From Opitutia bacterium (GTDB lineage Bacteria; Verrucomicrobiota; Verrucomicrobiia; Opitutales; Seribacteraceae), in assembly GCA_002730975.1 (NCBI GenBank), contig PCBO01000038.1:8424-50902 (forward strand): a DNA stretch of 42,479 nt. Reading direction: 5' to 3'. Under the pieces are notes generated by a model, which did no database searches, was not told where the DNA came from, and saw only the letters and a list, made by a program, of their open reading frames with translations. Every line of letters begins with the position of its first letter. Position 1 is the first letter of the stretch. A program made the position numbers and the translations under genes. Below, in pieces: positions 25,585 through 32,755 of the stretch.

Positions 25585-27398
25585 ATCGCGCAATCCATGT
25601 CTTCCTCTTATCTTTTCTCTCATTAGCCATTTCGTTTGTCGGAGTCTTTGGCCAAAAAGTGAACTATTCCGAGATTACCAAGCCCTTCAAAAACGATCCT
25701 GTTTTTAAAACGCAAAAGGGTGTGGTTAAGCCGGGGATTTTGCAAATGCCATATATTACATGGGCGGCCGATGGCGTTACCATCCATGCGAATGGTGGTG
25801 AAAGACCCAATGCGGGATCTAAGCTTGGACGCGCCTCGGGAGCACCCGTTAAATTATCTCGAGTAGATGAGTTCGATAAGCAGCTCAAAGCTTATATTTC
25901 CGGTGACAGTCCTTTTCTCCGTGGAACGATCGGCATGATCAATCTTGCGGCAGAAGGTTTGACTGCCATTAGCCCTGATCTTGCCCCCATCGTGTTTATG
26001 CAACTGAGCTGGAGCACCGGCGCCGACGGGTTTGTCGCGAAGGGAGTGAGTAAGCTTTCTGATCTTAAGGGGAAGACCATCGTCGTTCAACGCACGGGAC
26101 CGCATATGGATTTGGTTAATGTGCTCCTTCAGGATGCTGGACTGACCTTAGCGGATGTGACGGTCAAGTACGTTACGGACATAACAGAGAATCCTGATAA
26201 TCCGGTGCCGGGAATTAACGATCCCGCAGGTGCTTTTCGGGCCGACTCCACGGTCGATGGAGCTGCAGGGATTTACCCCGATATCCTCACTCTTACTGCA
26301 GGTGGAACAGTGGGGACTGGAGCCGAGGACAGTGTTAAAGGGGCGAAACCGATTCTTACGACTCGAACTGCCTCTAGAGTTATTGCCGACGTTTATGCGG
26401 TGCGTTCCGACTGGTTTGCGGCTAATCCCGATCGAGTAAAGTCAATCGCCAAGACCCTTCTGGAGGAGCAACAATTCTTTCGCGACCATCTTGATAATGT
26501 AGCGAAGAAAAAATCCGCAGACCAGGCAAAACTTCGTGAATTCAAGCAATTATCACGACCATTGGCGGGTATTTTCCTCTTTGACGAGGCGGCCGTAGAG
26601 GATTTTGTGATGTGGTTGGGGTTAGACAGTGAGTTGGCTCTTTTTTCCGGTAACGAGGAATTTTTCGGAAATGAAAAAAGCCCTGTTGGGTTTGCTGCCG
26701 CTAACAAGCGAATCCAATCATACTATTTTGCGGGAGGGCTTATTTCCTCACAGACTTCACCTGCTGCCGCAAAGTTCAAGTGGTTTGAGTCAGAGGCTGT
26801 GCCTATGCCTGCGATTGCTGTGAAGCCAGTATTTTCAAGTGCTCAAGCTGTTAGGGCAGCAGCAGAGAGTTCGAGTGCGGGTACTCTCTTTACTTACACT
26901 TTCGGTTTCCCGGCATCAATGGCAGATCTCGCTTGGCGGGATTATCCTGACGTGTTTAACACCATACACGAAAAGGTTACCCGATACGGTGGAGCTGTAG
27001 TGCAACTTCGAGGTCATTCCGACAACATGTTTCACAACTTTGTTCGCATGAAAAGAAGCCGAGGCGCGACAACCTATGAGAGAAAGGTAGGTGGGGCTTT
27101 CAAGAAATTTCCTCTTCCGCAAGTAGAGGAGGTCGCAAATGCCGCCAACAAATTATCCTACTCTAGAGCCTTTTCCGTAAAGAGAGCTTATGCCCAATAC
27201 CTAAGAGAGCATCACGGCTTGTCGGCTCAGGAAATGGATCTTTCACGATTTGACGTTAAGGGAATGGGAGTGAGTGATCCTAAGCATTCCAATCCAAGCA
27301 GTCCCCAGCAACGAACCGAAAATATGCGTGGTGAGCTGGTCATCATCGGAGTGGAAAGTGAGATTCCTCTCGATTTTGGAATGGAAGATCTTCGTTAG
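25581..27398 (+). CDS. Periplasmic binding protein fused to OmpA-like domain (first of two)
   Basis: The 605-residue protein has a signal peptide cut near FGQ (residue 24). Residues about 50-390 form an NMT1/TauA-like binding fold: ISGDSPFLRGTIGMINLAAEG, LSDLKGKTIVVQRTGPHMDLV and DVYAVRSDWFAANPDRVKSIA. After a linker, residues 436-592 look like an OmpA/MotB peptidoglycan-binding domain: VVQLRGHSDN (D481), LSYSRAFSVKRAYAQYL (R529), DVKGMGVSDP and NMRGELVIIG; the Asp and Arg that bind diaminopimelate are kept. The fusion would hold a ligand-binding protein on the cell wall. It follows the AAA+ gene with an ATGA overlap and precedes a vWA gene with a good Shine-Dalgarno. The ligand is unknown. 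Confidence 0.78.
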   Translation: MNRAIHVFLLSFLSLAISFVGVFGQKVNYSEITKPFKNDPVFKTQKGVVKPGILQMPYITWAADGVTIHANGGERPNAGSKLGRASGAPVKLSRVDEFDKQLKAYISGDSPFLRGTIGMINLAAEGLTAISPDLAPIVFMQLSWSTGADGFVAKGVSKLSDLKGKTIVVQRTGPHMDLVNVLLQDAGLTLADVTVKYVTDITENPDNPVPGINDPAGAFRADSTVDGAAGIYPDILTLTAGGTVGTGAEDSVKGAKPILTTRTASRVIADVYAVRSDWFAANPDRVKSIAKTLLEEQQFFRDHLDNVAKKKSADQAKLREFKQLSRPLAGIFLFDEAAVEDFVMWLGLDSELALFSGNEEFFGNEKSPVGFAAANKRIQSYYFAGGLISSQTSPAAAKFKWFESEAVPMPAIAVKPVFSSAQAVRAAAESSSAGTLFTYTFGFPASMADLAWRDYPDVFNTIHEKVTRYGGAVVQLRGHSDNMFHNFVRMKRSRGATTYERKVGGAFKKFPLPQVEEVANAANKLSYSRAFSVKRAYAQYLREHHGLSAQEMDLSRFDVKGMGVSDPKHSNPSSPQQRTENMRGELVIIGVESEIPLDFGMEDLR

Positions 27399-27443
27399 GC
27401 GACAAGACCATTTATACATCCCCGATTAAAGGAGTAACTTAAC

Positions 27444-28307
27444 ATGAGAATTCTATTATTTGCGTTTGTACTTTTTCTCACAACGACCTGCTTTCTAACG
27501 AATACCATTTTCGCTCAAGGCGTTGAGCTTTCTGAGTTGGATGCAGAGTTCGCATCGCAGACTGGTACTGCTTATACCATTATTTTTGATGATTCGGGAA
27601 GCATGGAAGGTGGTAAGTTAAAGCAAGCAAAGCAAGCTTTCCGCTGGTGGTTGGAGAAAGCTGAACCCAACAACGCTTGGTGCTTTCTCCCAATGAACAG
27701 ACGTTCTTTGGACGTCGATTTTGTAAAGAATGGTGAGAGTCAGGTTTTGAAAGCCGTGGAAAAACTCCGAGTCGGAGGGATGACACCTATCGTTGCAACC
27801 TTGGAACGGGCTTTTGGAATGATCAAGAAACGGCGAGAGTTGGTGACGCCTTACGAACGTCATTTGTTGATCTTGTTGACCGACGGTCATGAAACCAAGC
27901 ATCCCGGTGGAAATCCTAAGGTTTGTGAAATGGTTTCAAAATTACGTCTCGAGGGTGTTGAGGTTTTCGGTATCGGTTTTCATGGTCAAGGGGATTATTT
28001 GAACGGCTTTGCCACTCATTTCGCCTCAGCGAACAATCGTGAGGAGTTACAATCCTCTTTGGAGAACGTTGATGCCGAGGTACCTTTGGATATAGAGTTT
28101 CGCATCTCTCCGGAAGAAGAAAAAGCCATGGCTCAGGTATCTGTATTACCCTTGGGTAAAGAGGTTCGATCCTCACCTAACGGAGCGCAAGCCCTAGAAG
28201 ATTATGGTTCAATTATTGAGGAAGACAGTCAAGTTGGCATAGTATTGGTCGTTGTGGTTGGTTTCTTAGTTCTGCTATTTGTTGCAAAAAGAGCAGTTAG
28301 CCCTTGA
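27444..28307 (+). CDS. Membrane-anchored von Willebrand factor A domain protein
   Basis: The 287-residue product has a signal peptide (to about residue 25, FAQ), a vWA domain at about 43-205 and a C-terminal membrane helix at 263-283 followed by a short basic tail. The MIDAS metal site is intact: FDDSGSM at 48-54 (D49, S51, S53), Thr114 in GGMTPIVATL and Asp147 in LLTDGHET. The vWA domain should therefore face the periplasm and bind a protein partner through a divalent metal. A AAA+ plus vWA pairing recalls MoxR/CoxE-like systems, but here the vWA is outside the membrane and the AAA+ inside, so they cannot meet directly. AAAGGAG nine bases before the ATG is the ribosome-binding site. It is flanked by the two binding-protein/OmpA fusions. 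Confidence 0.85.
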   Translation: MRILLFAFVLFLTTTCFLTNTIFAQGVELSELDAEFASQTGTAYTIIFDDSGSMEGGKLKQAKQAFRWWLEKAEPNNAWCFLPMNRRSLDVDFVKNGESQVLKAVEKLRVGGMTPIVATLERAFGMIKKRRELVTPYERHLLILLTDGHETKHPGGNPKVCEMVSKLRLEGVEVFGIGFHGQGDYLNGFATHFASANNREELQSSLENVDAEVPLDIEFRISPEEEKAMAQVSVLPLGKEVRSSPNGAQALEDYGSIIEEDSQVGIVLVVVVGFLVLLFVAKRAVSP

Positions 28308-28339
28308 GTAAGGAGATTCGAATATTCTTGAGTTGAATT

Positions 28340-29902
28340 ATGAAGAAAGCCCTCACCATTTTTTGCCTGCTGCTCATCGTGGGCTTGCTTGCGTGGAAAT
28401 GGACTGAAACGGGAAGGAAGAACAAGAAGCGTGAGGAGCTGCTTTTGCAAAGCAGTGACGCAGTAGATTTCGACCGTGTTATAACAGTGTGGGGAGACGA
28501 TTGGCTCGGTTATCTTATCTTCAAGTCTCGAGCCATGCAGGAATATTTGAAGGAAAAGAATCTCGGTATTCGGTACGAGAACGTATTTGACTTCAAGGAA
28601 CGTGTGGCGGGATTGGACTCTGGAAAGTGCGACATTGCCACCATCACGATCGACAGTTATCTGACTAACGGTCAAGAGGCTGGTTATCCGGGTGCGATCG
28701 TATTCTTGATCGACGAGTCTTTTGGCGGAGATGCCATTGTAGGTGGTGCAAAGGTAAGCACTTTGGATGACTTGGATAAGAAAGGTATTCGTGGTTCATT
28801 GGTGGGCTCGTCACCTTCTGAGTTTCTTCTCAAATCGAGCATCTCCCATTTCAAATTGGAGAACGCCAAGTCCAAGGTAGCTTCTTTCCGAGCGGAAAAC
28901 AGTGCGGAAGCGTTTAGCCGTTTCAAACAAGGTGAGGCTGATTTTGCGGTCCTTTGGCAACCATTTGTATCTCAAGCGGTTGATCAGATTCCTGGAGCCA
29001 AGGTGGTGCTTGATACAACTCAAGCCAGAGGTGTGATTCTTGATGTCGCAGTGGCTTCTCGAAAGACCTTGGTCAAGGAGCCCGAGGTGATCAAGGAGTT
29101 GACCAAGGGGTACTTTCGAGCCCTCCATTACTATCTCAATCGCCCCGCCGAATTTGAGGCTTTGGCGGCTGCTTATTCCGGTGAGTCGTCGGACGTTGCC
29201 GCCGGAATGTTGGCGGGTATTCGTTTCATAACGCTTAAGGAGAATGCTGAGGAGTGGTTTGGTTTGCAAAGTGGCGTCTTGTCGAAATTGGTTGAGGGTA
29301 TTGAACGAATTCATAAAATTTGTCGTGACGTCGGTGACTTGTCTTCCTTGCCCTCGGGAGGAAGTTTCTACGGATTTGTCAACAGTGATCCCATTAAGGC
29401 AATCGCCTCTGCTAAGGAAGTGGAGCCCGTTCACCGTTACGCAGCCAAGGGTTATGTAAGCGGCTATTTTCCTCCATTGTCGCTGGAGCAGTGGAACGGA
29501 GTAAAAGGTCGAATTACAGGAACTTTTATTGATGAGCCTGTGATTTTTGGTTCTGGACAAGCCGCTCTATCGGAAGAGTTTAGGGACAAGCTGAGAGCGG
29601 CATCGAGCAAGTTGCCTCACTACCCGAACCACCGTATAGTCATCCAGGCGAATGTTAGCCCTGGAACTGATCCCGAGGTTGACTTTGCTCTCTCCGCCGA
29701 GCGTGCTTTATCAATTAAAGGGTACTTGGTTGGTGTTTGCAGCGTAAATGAAAACCGTATTCTTGCCGAGGGCTTAGGCAGTACGAATTTACCGCAACAA
29801 TATCCAGGTGAGGGTAGTAGAGCCTGGAAGCGAAGATGTCGTTTGGCTAAAGTTTTTCTCGTCCACGACGTCAAAGCTAATTCCTCTGGGGTAAGTCCCT
29901 GA
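28340..29902 (+). CDS. Membrane-anchored binding protein fused to OmpA-like domain (second)
   Basis: The 520-residue protein starts with an uncleaved-looking membrane helix (ALTIFCLLLIVGLLAWKW, 4-21) and a charged neck. Residues 46-320 form an NMT1/SsuA-like binding fold (VWGDDWLGYLIFKSRAMQEYL, KCDIATITIDSYL, KKGIRGSLVGSSPSEFLL, GEADFAVLWQPFV). Residues 400-510 form an OmpA-like domain: FGSGQAALSEEF, a strand ending IQANVSPGTDPE, FALSAERALSIKGYLVG and ILAEGLGS. It differs from the first fusion in its anchor and has little direct sequence identity, so the two are not a simple recent duplication. One end would sit in the inner membrane and the other on peptidoglycan. It starts 32 bases after the vWA gene. 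Confidence 0.78.
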   Translation: MKKALTIFCLLLIVGLLAWKWTETGRKNKKREELLLQSSDAVDFDRVITVWGDDWLGYLIFKSRAMQEYLKEKNLGIRYENVFDFKERVAGLDSGKCDIATITIDSYLTNGQEAGYPGAIVFLIDESFGGDAIVGGAKVSTLDDLDKKGIRGSLVGSSPSEFLLKSSISHFKLENAKSKVASFRAENSAEAFSRFKQGEADFAVLWQPFVSQAVDQIPGAKVVLDTTQARGVILDVAVASRKTLVKEPEVIKELTKGYFRALHYYLNRPAEFEALAAAYSGESSDVAAGMLAGIRFITLKENAEEWFGLQSGVLSKLVEGIERIHKICRDVGDLSSLPSGGSFYGFVNSDPIKAIASAKEVEPVHRYAAKGYVSGYFPPLSLEQWNGVKGRITGTFIDEPVIFGSGQAALSEEFRDKLRAASSKLPHYPNHRIVIQANVSPGTDPEVDFALSAERALSIKGYLVGVCSVNENRILAEGLGSTNLPQQYPGEGSRAWKRRCRLAKVFLVHDVKANSSGVSP

Positions 29903-29925
29903 AGATCGCTTCAATTTTTGTCTTT

Positions 29926-30657
29926 GTGAGTGTGAGGGAGGAAAGTTTCAAGGGGAGGTTGTTCAAGGAACTCCTTTGGTCTCCGGTAACTTGGTTACCT
30001 CTTCTGCCTGCAGCGGGTGCCTATGCCTTATTGCCCACCTCTCTCTATCCGGGATGGGCATCCCTATTGGGTTTTGGAGCTGCGGCTGGCGTTATGGGAG
30101 GCTTGTGGGTGAGCAAATGGTCGCGGCTTAAGAAAATGTTCGCCGCGGATTCTCTTAAACAGCGAGAACAAGAACGGCTTCAGAAGCAGAAAGCATTTTC
30201 ACAAAATCTTGTTGATAAAGGCTTAAGTAATTATGCTCAGACATACGAACGGGCTTTGGCCTGTCGTTCCCGCGTGGTTGAAGGCATGCTCTCCGGTGTC
30301 GCGAGTCTAGGGGATACGCAGGAACTTGTGATGCAGGCTTACGAAGATATTGTTACGGAAATTGAGAAAGGAATGAGTCTCAGAAAAACCTTGTCCAAAT
30401 CGAGCTCTGATACGGAAGGGCGACGGCGAATGGAGGGAGAGGTGAATATCTTGGATGACGAGCTTCAGAATGCCGTGTTTGCGTTGGAAAAACTGGTGGC
30501 AAATCTTGAGAGTAGAGTTGCTGGTAAAAAGGGCTCGGGCGGTCAAGGTAGTCGTCTCAAAAAGCTTACGCAGATGCTGGATGAGGAGGATCGTCTCCTT
30601 AAAAACGTGGCCAAGAGGCTTGAGGATTTGGAGGAATCGGAAGGTATCGCTTCTTGA
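29926..30657 (+). CDS. Two-TM coiled-coil membrane protein, function unknown
   Basis: This 243-residue product starts with GTG (a second in-frame GTG lies 6 bases on). It has a basic N-terminus, two membrane helices at about 19-37 and 43-63, and a mostly helical cytoplasmic C-terminal part from about 65 to 235 with coiled-coil propensity at 75-100, 145-190 and 205-238 (KKLTQMLDEEDRLLKNVAKRL). I do not recognise a named family. By position it is the last gene of the first block and follows the second binding-protein/OmpA fusion by 23 bases. The cytoplasmic coiled coil could serve as the inner-membrane contact for the PspA-like or AAA+ proteins; this is inference. Confidence 0.65.
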   Translation: MSVREESFKGRLFKELLWSPVTWLPLLPAAGAYALLPTSLYPGWASLLGFGAAAGVMGGLWVSKWSRLKKMFAADSLKQREQERLQKQKAFSQNLVDKGLSNYAQTYERALACRSRVVEGMLSGVASLGDTQELVMQAYEDIVTEIEKGMSLRKTLSKSSSDTEGRRRMEGEVNILDDELQNAVFALEKLVANLESRVAGKKGSGGQGSRLKKLTQMLDEEDRLLKNVAKRLEDLEESEGIAS

Positions 30658-30943
30658 ATTAGTTTCCATCGACTTACGGCGACTTCGCTATATTGATTTC
30701 TTCTTGTCATTTACCCGCATTCAAATTTTGGGGGTATTTCTTCAGTTTTGATCGGAAAGAAATCGTTATTGGCAAGAACTCAATGTACAAATCCTCTTTT
30801 TATAATTTAATTAGAAATTTAAAGCCCACTAAAATGGGTTTGCTATGGTGGACTAAATGTTTTCAATTCGGTTCTAAAATTTTTAGTAAAAACTTATACT
30901 TGCCTATTTTTGTTTAAGTTATTGAAGCCATTTGTAAATTACT
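30658..30943. other. AT-rich spacer between the two accessory blocks
   Basis: This 286-base spacer is clearly more AT-rich than its flanks and has no gene-like frame. It holds TATAAT at about 30801-30806 (no good -35 partner), TATACT near 30896, and a weak hairpin AAAGCCCA/TGGGTTT at 30821-30841 without a T tract. It probably carries the promoter of the GTPase block. Confidence 0.4.
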
Positions 30944-32725
30944 GTGCTAGGAAAGAAAAATACCATTGGATTGTATGACTGTCTGGAAGGGCGATTCCAG
31001 ATTATGGAAAAGTTTCCTTTTATCGTTGGTTGTCTTGGGAATGCCGATTGGCAAGTTCCTTGTTCAGACGAATGGGAAGGGGCATGCATGATCAAGAAGG
31101 TGGGCAATCATTTTCGAATCGTTCCTAACAAGAAGGGTGACGAACGCCTTTTGGTGAACGGAGGCCCTTTTACAGAGCCCTTTACAGTGGAAGAAGAGGA
31201 AGTTTGCGCTTTGCAGTTTACCGGTTATCCGCTTGTTGTCTTTGTCGGTCGAGACCCGAAGTCGTGGGCGGATCAAATTCAGAAGGGTCAATGGGTCTTG
31301 ACCAACGGTCGAAGCGGAATGGAACTTGGACATTGTGGCCGTTACGAGGTTATCGACAAGATTCGTGAGTCTGGTGCTGACGTCGCTGAATGTGCCATAA
31401 AGCCGATGGGTTTGGATGTTCCCTTTTGGGTAGTGCACCTACTGGATTATCTTCAACTCGAAGAAGAAGAGGAAGAAGAGGAAGCCATTTATGAGGAAGA
31501 GATCGTCGTTGACCCCGATCGAGGTGAATTTACATGTCCAATCTGTTGGCTGAGGTTTGATCGTTCTGATGTTCTCAGTATCGCTACTCACGAAGACTTG
31601 CGGGGAGATCGTAAACTTGGCGAGGACGCTATGCTTCGATTTATCCCGACTGAGTTTAATTCGAAGGGACAGGCGATGGACGCGATGGGTTTGCCCACTA
31701 CAGACGGGGCTTGTCCTCACTGTCATCATAAGTTGCCTCCTGGTTTCATGGATGTAACTCACCATATTTTCTCGATAGTGGGTGCGCCCAGTGCAGGTAA
31801 ATCTTATTATTTGAGCGTTTTGGTGCGACAACTTCAGCGAACGATGTTTCGAGAATTTGGGATCGCCTTCCGTGATGCTGATCCTGCTTTCAACGCGATT
31901 CTGAATTCTATGAAGAATCGCCTTTTCGCCGGAACTGACCCCGCCGAATCTATGCTGATCAAGACACAGTTGGAGGGCGAAATGTATGAACGATTGGAGC
32001 GTCACGACCGCGTGGTCGCTTTGCCAAAGCCCTTTGTTTTCAGTCTTTCCGATCCTCGTGGTGGGGGCCATGACTGTTCAATTATCTTTTACGACAATGC
32101 CGGTGAGCATTTTGAACCTGGAATCGCTAACGAAGAATCCCCTGGCACCCTTCATGTCGCCAGTTCCTCTGGCATTTTCTTTCTTTTCGATCCGATAGCC
32201 AGTCCCGAGTTTCGACGGATGCTACGTGGGCACGATGATCCACAATTCGCACTTGATAAAAAGGGCAAACGTCTCGACCAGCAGGACATTATCATGGCCG
32301 AGTTGGAGGTCCGGGTTAAGCAGAATAGAAATATCAGTATCGCCGACAAAATCGATGTCCCACTTGCCGTAATGATCGGCAAATGCGATATTCTAAAAGA
32401 TCAATTGGATTGGGAGCGTATCCAGTGGCCGATAAAAGATAAAAAATTGATTCAAGAAATTATTGATTCCAATTCCGAGATTCTCAGAGATTACATGATC
32501 GACATGCATCCCGGAATTGTTGCCAATGCTGAAACACTTTCTAGAAACGTCCGTTATTTTCCCGTAAGTGCTTTTGGGCACAGCCCTGCCACTTACAAAA
32601 ATGGTGACCAAGAATTTATCGCACCCGATCCCGACAAGTTGGATCCAGTGATGGTCGAAGTTCCCACTCTCTGGGCTCTTTCGCAAGTCGAACCCGAATT
32701 GATACCGGCACCTGAACCGGTATAG
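30944..32725 (+). CDS. Zinc-ribbon GTPase with FHA-like N-terminus (DO-GTPase2-like)
   Basis: The 593-residue protein (GTG start) has several parts. Residues about 20-105 look like a divergent FHA domain (FIVGCLGNADWQV, GNHFRIVPNKK, LLVNGGPFTEPFTVEEEE). A run of eight glutamates at 173-180 is followed by two zinc-knuckle pairs, CPIC at 198-201 and CPHC at 257-260. The GTPase core starts at about 275: P-loop GAPSAGKS at 280-287, G3-like FYDNAGEHF at 382-390, G4-like IGKCDIL at 478-484 (Gly replacing the usual Asn/Thr) and G5-like VSAFG at 541-545. It matches the GTPases predicted to pair with GAP1 proteins, and a GAP1-N2-type gene follows 30 bases later. A regulatory switch for that partner is likely; its upstream signal is unknown. 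Confidence 0.75.
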   Translation: MLGKKNTIGLYDCLEGRFQIMEKFPFIVGCLGNADWQVPCSDEWEGACMIKKVGNHFRIVPNKKGDERLLVNGGPFTEPFTVEEEEVCALQFTGYPLVVFVGRDPKSWADQIQKGQWVLTNGRSGMELGHCGRYEVIDKIRESGADVAECAIKPMGLDVPFWVVHLLDYLQLEEEEEEEEAIYEEEIVVDPDRGEFTCPICWLRFDRSDVLSIATHEDLRGDRKLGEDAMLRFIPTEFNSKGQAMDAMGLPTTDGACPHCHHKLPPGFMDVTHHIFSIVGAPSAGKSYYLSVLVRQLQRTMFREFGIAFRDADPAFNAILNSMKNRLFAGTDPAESMLIKTQLEGEMYERLERHDRVVALPKPFVFSLSDPRGGGHDCSIIFYDNAGEHFEPGIANEESPGTLHVASSSGIFFLFDPIASPEFRRMLRGHDDPQFALDKKGKRLDQQDIIMAELEVRVKQNRNISIADKIDVPLAVMIGKCDILKDQLDWERIQWPIKDKKLIQEIIDSNSEILRDYMIDMHPGIVANAETLSRNVRYFPVSAFGHSPATYKNGDQEFIAPDPDKLDPVMVEVPTLWALSQVEPELIPAPEPV

Positions 32726-32755
32726 GGTTGTTATCGGCAGCCCACCAGCCCAGTC

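Noticed and set aside
28811-29560. 249-codon minus-strand frame
   Set aside because: It lies wholly opposite the second binding-protein/OmpA gene, whose domains are clear; the antisense protein shows no motif.
30821-30841. Hairpin AAAGCCCA/TGGGTTT as terminator of the first block
   Set aside because: The stem has a bulge and no T-run follows on either strand.
30693-30917. 74-codon frame in the AT-rich spacer
   Set aside because: Composition follows the AT-rich spacer, there is no ribosome-binding site and no domain; likely chance.
31460-31500. GAAGAAGAGG-type purine repeat as a regulatory tract
   Set aside because: It simply encodes the run of glutamates inside the GTPase gene.
31439-32071. 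210-codon minus-strand frame
   Set aside because: Antisense to the zinc-ribbon and P-loop part of the GTPase; starts within the poly-glutamate codons and has low-complexity ends.
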